Positions 1-7,975 of a stretch of 64,000 bases of DNA are shown piece by piece (position 1 is the first letter of the stretch; every line of letters begins with the position of its first letter). The stretch covers positions 1-64,000 of the forward strand of contig CAJCIP010000018.1 in assembly GCA_903970445.1 (NCBI GenBank), written 5' to 3'. The notes under the pieces are model-generated. The model saw only the letters and a program-made list of their open reading frames with translations. It searched no databases and had not been told where the DNA came from. This stretch comes from Verrucomicrobia bacterium Tous-C9LFEB. Lineage in GTDB: Bacteria > Acidobacteriota > Terriglobia > Terriglobales > Acidobacteriaceae. The position numbers were made by a program, and so were the translations under genes.

Positions 1-299
1 CGGGCACCAAGGTTCAGCTCGATACGAATCTGATCCATTACTCGGATATCACGCTGAAGGCGAGTTTTCACCACACGCCGGCGACGGCGCGTAGGGCCTT
101 CGAACTGCTTTGTTCGGGGCGGTTTCGGTGCGCGGATTTCATCACCGGGACAGCTGCGCTCGCTGATGTGCCGGAGGTGTTCGCGCGCATGATGGTGCGA
201 CCGGCTGATGGGATCGCGCCAGAAATCAAAACGGCTATTCTGCCGATGCGCGTAGGAGCACCTGCTGCGAACGAAGCTCTCGCGGAGGCGGTGCGGTAA
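1..299 (+). CDS. zinc-type (medium-chain) alcohol/polyol dehydrogenase, C-terminal fragment
   Basis: Reading from base 3, the window opens inside a gene that ends in TAA at 297-299, leaving about 98 residues. The peptide contains IHYSDITLKASFHHTP followed by an amphipathic stretch ending in a VPEVFARM segment. That is the pattern of the last beta strand and helix of medium-chain dehydrogenases of the sorbitol/threonine dehydrogenase type. The NAD(P)-binding core and zinc ligands lie outside the window, so the substrate cannot be named. The stop codon overlaps the ATG of hpnC by one base (TAATG), so it is probably co-transcribed with the squalene genes. Assignment rests on C-terminal similarity only. 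Confidence 0.7.
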   Translation, partial: GTKVQLDTNLIHYSDITLKASFHHTPATARRAFELLCSGRFRCADFITGTAALADVPEVFARMMVRPADGIAPEIKTAILPMRVGAPAANEALAEAVR

Positions 300-1285
300 T
301 GTCGTCGGTGTCGCTGCCCATGTGCGAGATAGATGGCCGCTTGCAGGGCGCGCCTGAGGGATATCCAACGCCGGCGGTGCGACCGAGTCTCGCGGAGGCG
401 AAGGCTTGGTGTGAGCGGCTGGCAACGACGCACTACGAGAACTTCCATGTGGCGACGTTCCTCCTGCCGAAGAAGTTGCGTGCGCATTTCCACAGTGTGT
501 ACGCGTTTTGCCGGACAGCCGATGACCTCGGGGATGAGGTGGGCGATGTTGCGACGGCGACCCGCTTGCTGGCAGAGTGGCGCGGCATGTTGCACCAGTG
601 TTTTGAGTTTCCTGAGGCTTCGAAGCATCCTGTGTTTGTGGCTTTGGAGCCGACGATCGCTGCATGTGATCTGCCGCAGGAGCCGTTTGATGATTTGATC
701 TCGGCGTTCGAGCTTGACCAGACTTATACGCAGCATGAGTCACTCGATACGCTGGTGAGTTACTCGCGACTTTCGGCGAATCCGGTAGGCAGGATCGTAC
801 TGCTGGTGAGCGGCTATCGTGCGGAAGAATTGATGGCATTGTCCGATGAGATTTGTACGGGGCTTCAGTTGGCGAACTTCTATCAAGACGTTGTGTCCGA
901 CTGGACGGAGCGTCATCGGCGTTATATTCCCGCGGATACGATGCGTCGCTTTGGTGTGACAGATGAGCAGATCGCTGAGCGCCGGTTTGATGAGAACTTC
1001 CGCGAAATGATGAAATCTCTGGTTGACGACGCCCGGGCAAGGCTCAAGCGAGGTGAAGCGATCGTTCATCGCGTGGATCGTGATCTTGCAGCAACCCTTG
1101 CGCTGTTTGCGAAGGGAGGACACGCGATCCTCGACGCCATCGTCGCACAGAATTACAACACGCTGCGGTCGCGTCCGGTTGTAACAAAGGGAGCGAAGCT
1201 GAAGTTGTTAAGCGGGGCGCTCATGGGGAAAGCGGCGGCAATGCTTTCGCCCGGAGGTCGTGTGTCTGTGGGAGAGAAGTTGTGA
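299..1285 (+). CDS. hpnC: HpnC, hydroxysqualene synthase
   Basis: A 328-residue trans-isoprenyl diphosphate synthase of the squalene/phytoene synthase fold. The first aspartate-rich motif DDLGDE is at residues 75-80, and the second is NFYQDVVSDW near residue 200. In the bacterial three-enzyme route, HpnC converts presqualene diphosphate to hydroxysqualene. That role is known for the family, and the gene order hpnC-hpnD-hpnE supports it. The ATG shares its A with the upstream TAA. The next gene starts at GTG inside this gene's stop region (GTGA), so translation is coupled. Length is slightly above the usual 280-300 residues because of an N-terminal extension of about 30 residues. Confidence 0.93.
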   Translation: MSSVSLPMCEIDGRLQGAPEGYPTPAVRPSLAEAKAWCERLATTHYENFHVATFLLPKKLRAHFHSVYAFCRTADDLGDEVGDVATATRLLAEWRGMLHQCFEFPEASKHPVFVALEPTIAACDLPQEPFDDLISAFELDQTYTQHESLDTLVSYSRLSANPVGRIVLLVSGYRAEELMALSDEICTGLQLANFYQDVVSDWTERHRRYIPADTMRRFGVTDEQIAERRFDENFREMMKSLVDDARARLKRGEAIVHRVDRDLAATLALFAKGGHAILDAIVAQNYNTLRSRPVVTKGAKLKLLSGALMGKAAAMLSPGGRVSVGEKL

Positions 1286-2235
1286 GTGCAGCGGAAGCCG
1301 CTGACATCACCGCAGCGTATGAATACTGCCGGCAGGTAGCGAAGCGCGAAGCGAAGAACTTCTATTATGCTTTTCGCGTTCTTCCAAAGCACAAGTCAGA
1401 TGCGATGTGCGCGGTGTATGCGTTCATGCGCAAGGCTGATGATCTCGCTGATGACGAATCGTTTTCGGTAGAGCAGCGGCGCGAGATGATGACCGCATGG
1501 ACCGCAGCATGGAAGGCCTCGCGGGAGGGTTCTAGCGACCTGATTTTTCTTGCTTTGAAAGACACGCAATCGCGCTTTGGCATTGCTGACGCGTTACTCG
1601 AAGAGCTTGTTTCCGGAACGACACTGGACTTACATGGCAATCAACCAGGTGTAGAGACACTGACATTCTCAGGAACAGCAAATCCAGCTGACAGCGTGCA
1701 GATCTATCGCTCTTTCGATGATCTTTACCGCTACTGCTATCTCGTGGCGTCGGTTGTCGGCTTGGTCTGCATCCGCATCTTCGGCTACTCCGATTCGAAG
1801 GCCGAGTTTCTTGCTGAACGGGTCGGCATCGCCTTCCAGCTGACGAACATCCTGAGGGACATTGTGGAAGATGCGCAGCGTGGACGAGTGTATCTGCCTG
1901 CTACGGACTTGGGTGAGGCAGGCGTTACCCCGCAGGAGCTTCTCGTTGCCGTAAAGACAGGATTGATGACGCCGAACATAGAGCATCTTCTTCGCAAAGG
2001 GATCGAGCGGGCAGAGCGTTACTATGCTGCAGTTCCTGAGCTTGTTCCGTTGCTCGATGACGATTCACGTGTCGCAATGAAGGTTCTGGCGACGATCTAT
2101 CACGAGCTGCTGCAGCGCATTGCGGCTGACCCGGCGGCAGTCCTTCGCGGACGCGTGTCCGTGTCCACCTCGCGCAAGGTGACAATTCTCATGAAGGGCT
2201 TGCTGCGATCCAAGCTGATTCGGAGTCAGGGTTGA
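1282..2235 (+). CDS. hpnD: HpnD, presqualene diphosphate synthase
   Basis: A 317-residue paralogue of HpnC. It carries ADDLADDE at residues 52-59 and the second aspartate motif NILRDIVEDAQRGRVYLP, the strong signature of squalene/phytoene synthases. It should condense two farnesyl diphosphates to presqualene diphosphate, the first step of the HpnCDE route. The start is GTG at 1282, overlapping the hpnC stop by four bases (GTGA). This is the only start that keeps the conserved YCRQVAKREAKNFYY helix. Confusion with phytoene synthase (CrtB) is possible on sequence alone, but the neighbours favour HpnD. Confidence 0.94.
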   Translation: MSAAEAADITAAYEYCRQVAKREAKNFYYAFRVLPKHKSDAMCAVYAFMRKADDLADDESFSVEQRREMMTAWTAAWKASREGSSDLIFLALKDTQSRFGIADALLEELVSGTTLDLHGNQPGVETLTFSGTANPADSVQIYRSFDDLYRYCYLVASVVGLVCIRIFGYSDSKAEFLAERVGIAFQLTNILRDIVEDAQRGRVYLPATDLGEAGVTPQELLVAVKTGLMTPNIEHLLRKGIERAERYYAAVPELVPLLDDDSRVAMKVLATIYHELLQRIAADPAAVLRGRVSVSTSRKVTILMKGLLRSKLIRSQG

Positions 2236-3674
2236 CCTCGGTTTGGAAGAGCGATGTGCTCATCATCGGAGCGGGACTTGCTGGGCTCTCCGCGGCAGTA
2301 GCGCTTTCCGGTGTGGGTGCGAACGTTACGCTGCTGGAGCGTAAGCCCTACGTGGGGGGACGTGCATACTCCTACCCGCATCCTGCACTCGATGAAGTCA
2401 TCGATTCGCAGCATGTGATGCTCGGCTGCTGCACGAACCTGATTGATCTCTGCAGGCTGGCAGGAGCTGACAAGCACATTCGATGGTATGACCGCATCTC
2501 GTTTCTGGAACCCGGTGGCGACGGTAAGGACGTGCGGCAAAGCGACATCGGTGCCTCCTGGCTGCCCGCGCCGGGACACTCTTCGTTGAGCTTTCTCAAC
2601 TCGAAGATGCTGTCGTTGGTCGACAAGGTGGGGATCGCACGTGGATTGCTGGAGTTCATGCGAGGCTATCCACGATCCGACGCAGAGCCGTTCTCGGCCT
2701 GGCTGAAAAGGACTGCACAATCGGACCGTGCCATTCGGCACTTTTGGGAGCCGGTCATCGTCGGAGCACTCAACGATGATTCTGACCGGTGTTCCACACG
2801 TTATGCGGGGCAGGTGTTTTACGAATCTTTCCTGAAGTCTGCTGAGGGCGGGAGACTCGGCATTCCGACCCAACCGCTGTCAGATTTTTATACTTCGCTT
2901 GCCGAACTCGCTGGAAAGCAGGGAACACAACTGCATCTGCGCTGCAGTATCGAGCGTGTAGAGAGGCGCGCGGACGGTTGGGTTGCGATTGCTCAGGACG
3001 GAGCTGAGTTTTTTGCGGAAAAAGTGCTTCTAGCTTTGCCATTCGAGCAAGCAGCAAAGCCGCTCGCAACGATTCCCGAACCTGCGGAAACGGTACGACA
3101 TTTACTTCGGAATTTAGATAACTTCTCGCACGCGCCAATCACGACGGTGCACCTCTGGTTTGATCGAGAGGTGACCCAGCTTGATCACGCCGCTTTGCTC
3201 GACACGCGCATTCAGTGGGTGTTCAATAAGACGCGCATCCGGCGGGATGAGCCCGAGGCGCCGCACGGGCCTGGACAGTATTTGGAACTCGTCATCAGCG
3301 CGTCGTTTCCTGAACTGAAGATGTCACGAGAAGAGATTCTGCAACCTGCGCTGGAGGAGCTCAGCAGATTTTTCCCGGAGGTGAAGCGAGCCAACGTGGT
3401 GAAGAGCGGCATCCTCAAGGAGGCGCGCGCGACCTTCTCCGTTGTTCCGGGACTGGATGCCTATCGTCCCTCGCCGAACTTTCTTGGAGATGACCTGTAC
3501 CTCGCAGGTGACTGGACGCAAACAGGTTGGCCATCGACCATGGAAGGTGCAGTGCGCAGCGGTCGTTTGGCGGCAGAGGCTATGCATCCCGCACGAAGCG
3601 AAAGCGAGCGCTTCCTCACGGCCGACCTTGTCGCCACGGGGCTAACGCGTCTTATTGCGACAGAGCGCATTTAG
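2232..3674 (+). CDS. hpnE: HpnE, hydroxysqualene dehydroxylase (FAD-dependent)
   Basis: A 480-residue flavoprotein of the amine oxidase / phytoene desaturase-like family. The FAD-binding Rossmann motif IIGAGLAGLSAA lies near the N-terminus, followed by LLERKPYVGGRA. The C-terminal FAD segment is LYLAGDWTQTGWPSTMEGA. HpnE reduces hydroxysqualene to squalene, completing the pathway. The start is TTG at 2232, overlapping the hpnD stop (TTGA). No later start retains the FAD motif at a normal distance. Squalene-hopene cyclase, the next enzyme of hopanoid synthesis, is not in the window. Confidence 0.93.
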   Translation: MTSVWKSDVLIIGAGLAGLSAAVALSGVGANVTLLERKPYVGGRAYSYPHPALDEVIDSQHVMLGCCTNLIDLCRLAGADKHIRWYDRISFLEPGGDGKDVRQSDIGASWLPAPGHSSLSFLNSKMLSLVDKVGIARGLLEFMRGYPRSDAEPFSAWLKRTAQSDRAIRHFWEPVIVGALNDDSDRCSTRYAGQVFYESFLKSAEGGRLGIPTQPLSDFYTSLAELAGKQGTQLHLRCSIERVERRADGWVAIAQDGAEFFAEKVLLALPFEQAAKPLATIPEPAETVRHLLRNLDNFSHAPITTVHLWFDREVTQLDHAALLDTRIQWVFNKTRIRRDEPEAPHGPGQYLELVISASFPELKMSREEILQPALEELSRFFPEVKRANVVKSGILKEARATFSVVPGLDAYRPSPNFLGDDLYLAGDWTQTGWPSTMEGAVRSGRLAAEAMHPARSESERFLTADLVATGLTRLIATERI

Positions 3675-3826
3675 ACGCAGTGCCTACCCTGATGGTTGCA
3701 ATTTAATCGTAATACCACGTCCGAGTGACGCAACTAAGCGACGGAATGCGGTTTACTGACACTGTCCCGCCCAAAAACGGCAGGTATAGGCGCAGCGCGC
3801 AGCCAAGCGCGGCGTAAAGGCCCCCG

Positions 3827-5725
3827 ATGATTCCTTCGTCGCTGCTTTGTAGAAAATTGTGCATTCTTTTCAGTTCTGCCGCCATGCTGCTGAGCATAGG
3901 CTGCGGTGGCGCGGGCTCCACTCCGGGAACAGTCACAGCTCCTATACAGGCTGCGATTACTGTAACCGTGGCAGGGCCAACTACGACCCAGATCGGCAGC
4001 ACAAGTCAGTTCACTGCAACCGTCACCAACACGACGAATACCGCTGTAACCTGGCAGGTGGACGGCGTCACTGGCGGTAATACGACAGCTGGCACTATTT
4101 CAAGTTCAGGGCTCTACACGGCTCCGTTGACGCTTCCGTCAACAACCAGCGTCAGCATCTCGGCTGTGAGTCAGGCCTCTCCGACCGTCTCGGGAACGGT
4201 TTCGGACACGCTGTTCGGTGCTTCGATGATGACAGCCGCAAGGCTGCTCGATCAGACGAGTTTCGGGCCGACCGCAGATGCGATCCAGCATGTGCAGAGC
4301 GTGGGTGTAAGCGGCTATCTTACGGAGCAATTTGCTCAGCCTGCGACTTTGCTTGCGGCTATTCCGACGAGTCCACTGCCCGCATTGTGCCTTGCCAACA
4401 ATACAGCGTATCCGTGCGCTGAAAGCGAATGGTGGCAGACGGCGATCACAGGCAGCGACCAACTACGACAGCGTGTGGCGTTCGCATTATCAGAAATGTT
4501 TGTTGTTTCCACACAGTCGATTCCGGGACAAGCGATTCCGAGCTACCACAACGCTTTGGCTACGGATGCGTTCAGCAACTTCAGCACGATCATGAAGGAC
4601 GTGACGCTGTCTCCCGCCATGGGCGGCTACCTGAACATGTTGAATAGCGCCAAGCCTACGGGGTCGCAGATCGCGAACGAGAACTACTCGCGCGAGCTAA
4701 TGCAGTTGTTCACGCTTGGCCTCGATGCGTTGAATCAAGACGGTAGCGTGCAGCTCGATGGAAATGGAGTGCCGATTCCGGCCTACACCCAGACGCAGGT
4801 GCAGGCATTCGCTCGGGCTTACACAGGATGGACATTGGCGAACACCGCAGGCGGAGCGGTAACGAAGTTCCCAAACAACTCCGGCGATTACAGCGACCCC
4901 ATGGTCGCGGTGGAGAGCAAACACGACACGACAAGTAAGACGCTATTGGACGGCACGGTACTTCCAGGCGGTCAAACTGCCGAGCAGGATTTGCAGGCCG
5001 CCCTGACGAACATCTTTAATAACTCGAACGTCGGTCCATTTGTGTGCACGCAGCTGATTCAGCATCTCGTAACCAGCGCGCCCAGCCCGGCTTACATCAG
5101 TCGCGTGTCGGCCGTGTTTGCGAATAATGGCAACGGGACACGCGGCGACATGAAAGCGGTCATCACCGCCATACTGACGGATCAGGAAGCCCGGGCCGGC
5201 GACACAAACGCGGAGTACAACGGAGGGCATCTTCGTGAACCTGTTCTCTTCATCACTGCAATGATGCGTGCACTCGGTTTCACCAACACCGATGGGAACG
5301 GCTCGTATTTCTCACTTTCAGGACAGTCCGCGAAGTTAAGCGAGGAACCTTACCGCGCGAATTCAGTATTCAATTTCTTTCCTCCGAACTATGTCATTCC
5401 AGATTCGAACTTGAACGCACCAGAATTTGACATCGAGAACACGGCGACATCCGTGCTCCAGCTCTCGCTCGCGGATGCCATCGTGAACAACAAAATCGGC
5501 AGCTTCACGGTCGATTTGTCGAACACAAGCGCTATGGGTAAGCTCGCTGCCAATCCCGCGAATCTGGTGGACACGCTGTCCATGCTGTTCATGCATTCCC
5601 AGATGCCCGACACGATGCGCAGCACGATCATCAATGCAATTACGCCGCTGACTTCCAATGCGCAGCGTGCGCGCGTGGCCATCTATCTCGTCATTACATC
5701 TTCGCAATACAAAATCATCCACTAG
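3827..5725 (+). CDS. DUF1800 family secreted lipoprotein with N-terminal Ig-like domain
   Basis: A 632-residue protein. The N-terminus is a lipoprotein signal peptide with the lipobox LSIGC (Cys near residue 26). It is followed by a Ser/Thr/Gly-rich bacterial Ig-like domain (about 40-125) and then the DUF1800 domain, beginning ARLLDQTSFGPTADAI. The signature NYSRELMQLFTLGL is clearly present. Function is unknown for the family, but it almost always sits next to a DUF1501 gene, as here (19-base gap). The pair is presumed to be exported. The ATG at 3827 gives a textbook signal peptide. There is a gap of about 150 bases after hpnE, so it probably has its own promoter. Confidence 0.9.
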   Translation: MIPSSLLCRKLCILFSSAAMLLSIGCGGAGSTPGTVTAPIQAAITVTVAGPTTTQIGSTSQFTATVTNTTNTAVTWQVDGVTGGNTTAGTISSSGLYTAPLTLPSTTSVSISAVSQASPTVSGTVSDTLFGASMMTAARLLDQTSFGPTADAIQHVQSVGVSGYLTEQFAQPATLLAAIPTSPLPALCLANNTAYPCAESEWWQTAITGSDQLRQRVAFALSEMFVVSTQSIPGQAIPSYHNALATDAFSNFSTIMKDVTLSPAMGGYLNMLNSAKPTGSQIANENYSRELMQLFTLGLDALNQDGSVQLDGNGVPIPAYTQTQVQAFARAYTGWTLANTAGGAVTKFPNNSGDYSDPMVAVESKHDTTSKTLLDGTVLPGGQTAEQDLQAALTNIFNNSNVGPFVCTQLIQHLVTSAPSPAYISRVSAVFANNGNGTRGDMKAVITAILTDQEARAGDTNAEYNGGHLREPVLFITAMMRALGFTNTDGNGSYFSLSGQSAKLSEEPYRANSVFNFFPPNYVIPDSNLNAPEFDIENTATSVLQLSLADAIVNNKIGSFTVDLSNTSAMGKLAANPANLVDTLSMLFMHSQMPDTMRSTIINAITPLTSNAQRARVAIYLVITSSQYKIIH

Positions 5726-5744
5726 TTCCTCTGGAAGGGCCTCT

Positions 5745-7112
5745 ATGCGTCGTCGGAGTTTCATTAAATATGCTTCACTCGCTGCAGCGGGTAACATCGC
5801 CGGCCTCAAGCCGTTTGGCGCATTGAACGCGCTTGCCGCCGGAGCAACGGACTACAAGGCTCTTGTCTGCGTATTCCTATATGGCGGCAACGACGCGAAC
5901 AACATGATCGTTCCGTTCGACAACACTGGTTATGCAACATACCAGTCGATTCGTGGACCGTTGGCTCTCGGCAAGACGGCTCCGACTGGTAACAACGCTA
6001 GTGACGGCTACATCCAGCAGATTCAATCCATTCCCGGCTTTGGTTTGCACTCGGGTCTCTCCGACATCGCTACCCTTATCAATTCCGATGTGGCTGCGCC
6101 TGTTGTGAACGTCGGCAACCTGACGCAGCCACTGACGCGTACGCAGTACCTTGCGAACCAGTTGGGTTCCGTACCCTCGAACCTGTTCTCCCATCCTGAT
6201 CAGCAGGTGGAGTGGCAGAATGCTGCGGCCAGCGGAGCAACAACAACCGGATGGGCAGGACGCATCTCAGACGCGATCAATGGCACATACAACGGCAGTG
6301 CAACCATTCCGATGGTCACGTCAGTGGCAGGTGACACGTTGTTCTGCAATGGCGTGCGCACGACACCGGTATCTGTTTCGCCTGGAAATCTGGGAGGCGC
6401 AAGTTGCTCAGAAGGCGCAGAGTGCAGCGCGCGTCTCGCTGCGGCACAATCGCTGATCACGCTCAGTTCCGGTATTTCGCTGGTCACGGCAGATGACAAC
6501 ATCACCTCGAATGCATACGCCTACGCAGCCACACTTACCGCAGCGACTAAGTCTGCGACCGCACTCAAGACCACTTTTCCGGCAAATAACGGGCTTGCCG
6601 CGCAGCTGCAGCAGATTGCGCAAATCATCAATGTGCGCGCAGCGCTTGGCGTAAAGCGACAGATCTTCTTCTGCGGCATCGGCAATTTCGATACTCACTC
6701 AAACCAATTGGTGTTGCAGGCGAACTTGCTCGGGCAGATTGGACCGGCGTTGGCAGCGTTTTACCAATCCACGACTGAGATGGGCATAGCGAACCAGGTG
6801 ACGGCGTTTACGATGTCTGACTTCGCTCGTACCTTCCAGCCCAACTCAAACTCCGGGACAGATCACGCCTGGGGATCGCATCACTTTGTCATTGGCGGCG
6901 CTGTGAAGGGTGGAGCCATGTACGGCGCTTACCCAACGCTTGCTCTCGGAGGTCCGGATGATTCGGGTTCAAACGGGCGCTGGGTTCCTTCGATCGGAAG
7001 CGTACAGTACGCAAGCACCTTGGCACAGTGGTTCGGTGTGCCACAGAATCAGCTTGCGACGGTCTTTCCAACGATCACGAACTTCAACACAACAGATCTC
7101 GGCTTTATCTAG
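5745..7112 (+). CDS. DUF1501 family secreted protein
   Basis: A 455-residue protein that begins with an arginine-rich, twin-arginine-like signal (MRRRSFIKYASLAAAG), suggesting Tat export. The body has the DUF1501 pattern: LVCVFLYGGNDANNMIVP near the N-terminus, FFCGIGNFDTHSNQ in the middle, and the SDFARTFQPNSNSGTDHAWG block near the C-terminus. DUF1501 proteins belong to the alkaline phosphatase/sulfatase-like superfamily, but their substrate is unknown. ATG 5745 was chosen over an upstream in-frame ATG because GGAAGGG lies just before it and the twin-arginine motif then sits at the very N-terminus. The stop abuts the stop of the convergent membrane-protein gene, with no room for a terminator. 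Confidence 0.9.
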   Translation: MRRRSFIKYASLAAAGNIAGLKPFGALNALAAGATDYKALVCVFLYGGNDANNMIVPFDNTGYATYQSIRGPLALGKTAPTGNNASDGYIQQIQSIPGFGLHSGLSDIATLINSDVAAPVVNVGNLTQPLTRTQYLANQLGSVPSNLFSHPDQQVEWQNAAASGATTTGWAGRISDAINGTYNGSATIPMVTSVAGDTLFCNGVRTTPVSVSPGNLGGASCSEGAECSARLAAAQSLITLSSGISLVTADDNITSNAYAYAATLTAATKSATALKTTFPANNGLAAQLQQIAQIINVRAALGVKRQIFFCGIGNFDTHSNQLVLQANLLGQIGPALAAFYQSTTEMGIANQVTAFTMSDFARTFQPNSNSGTDHAWGSHHFVIGGAVKGGAMYGAYPTLALGGPDDSGSNGRWVPSIGSVQYASTLAQWFGVPQNQLATVFPTITNFNTTDLGFI

Positions 7113-7508
7113 TTAGCGCGATAGTAGAACGACGCCGACAGCTACGAACGCCGCTGCCGCCCACCTGCGCTGATCAACGTTCTCGCGAAGAAAGAACTTC
7201 GCTGCGAAGGCATTGCCGACGTACGTGAGGGCCGCTGTCGCTGGCGCAGCGAAGGAAAGATCGACAACGCTGAGGGTGTAGAGCATGGCGAAGAAGTTGA
7301 GCCCCATGCAGAGCGCTCCGGCCAGGAAGACTGGACTTGTGAGTATGGCGCGTATAGCGCCGAGCAGGCCTGATCGCGCCCGAATCAAGTCAAGATCGCC
7401 GATGCGGCGCATTGCTGATGCGATCAGGGACTCACCGGTGATGGCCAGAGCAGCGACGCAGGCGATGCAGCTCCATGTCTGAACGACAGTTGCATTCGGG
7501 CGAATCAG
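7113..7508 (-). CDS. EmrE-sized four-helix membrane protein (DMT superfamily), probable CTG start
   Basis: A small hydrophobic protein of 131 residues if it starts at CTG (7508-7506). The first ATG in frame (7412) would remove the first transmembrane helix, TWSCIACVAALAITGESL. That segment aligns with the N-terminal helix of the preceding paralogue (QWMVLVAVMSTASVGDSLL), so it should be translated. No ATG, GTG or TTG exists upstream of 7412 before a stop. The CTG overlaps the upstream TGA (CTGA) and has GGAG seven bases before it, like the GTGA and TTGA overlaps of the hpn genes. The C-terminal half (DLSFAAPATAALTYVGNAFAA) resembles EamA/SMR-type transporters. Substrate is unknown; it may form a heterodimer with its neighbour. 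Confidence 0.68.
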   Translation of the reverse strand: MIRPNATVVQTWSCIACVAALAITGESLIASAMRRIGDLDLIRARSGLLGAIRAILTSPVFLAGALCMGLNFFAMLYTLSVVDLSFAAPATAALTYVGNAFAAKFFLRENVDQRRWAAAAFVAVGVVLLSR

Positions 7509-7975
7509 CGGCCGACTCCGGAGTTCATGATCGCGAGGTCAGGTGTATTTTCAGTTCGTGAGGGCCCGCTGGCCACGAAGCCAACGGCGCACACGATCAG
7601 TGCAATGCCCGCGACGCGCGACAAGCTCAGATGCTCGCCCAGCCAGAAATGGCTAAGCAGAGCCACGATCACGTACCCAAAGGCCGTAGCCGGCATAACA
7701 AAGCTGAGATCGGCGAAGCTCAAGGCCGTCATATAGCTGGCAAAGAAGCCGATAAGCAACACGATGCCCACGGCTACGTAGGGATTGAAGATTGCCTTGA
7801 TGAGCAAGGCGAGATGGCGTACATCGACTGGCCCGACCTGCGCCATACCGCGCGCGAGCAGAGAATCACCGACACTGGCCGTAGACATTACGGCAACAAG
7901 AACCATCCACTGACCAGAACTCAATTGCGACTTTTCGGCTGAAGTGATCCCCTTGCTTTGTTCTGACTCAGACAC
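7505..7975 (-). CDS. EmrE-sized membrane protein of the DMT superfamily
   Basis: 156 residues with four predicted hydrophobic segments. The third and fourth contain the DMT-like FADLSFVMPATAFGYVIVALLSHFWLGE pattern (broken here by the proline-alanine hinge), as in half-size EamA transporters. It starts at GTG 7975 directly after the TAG of the S46 peptidase gene (no intergenic base), so the two are translationally linked. The following gene encodes a paralogue, which suggests a two-subunit transporter like other paired small multidrug resistance proteins. The substrate is not deducible. Confidence 0.78.
   Translation of the reverse strand: MSESEQSKGITSAEKSQLSSGQWMVLVAVMSTASVGDSLLARGMAQVGPVDVRHLALLIKAIFNPYVAVGIVLLIGFFASYMTALSFADLSFVMPATAFGYVIVALLSHFWLGEHLSLSRVAGIALIVCAVGFVASGPSRTENTPDLAIMNSGVGR

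Noticed and set aside
2226-2873. 215-codon minus-strand frame over hpnE
   Set aside because: Opposite strand of a well-supported gene. No family pattern.
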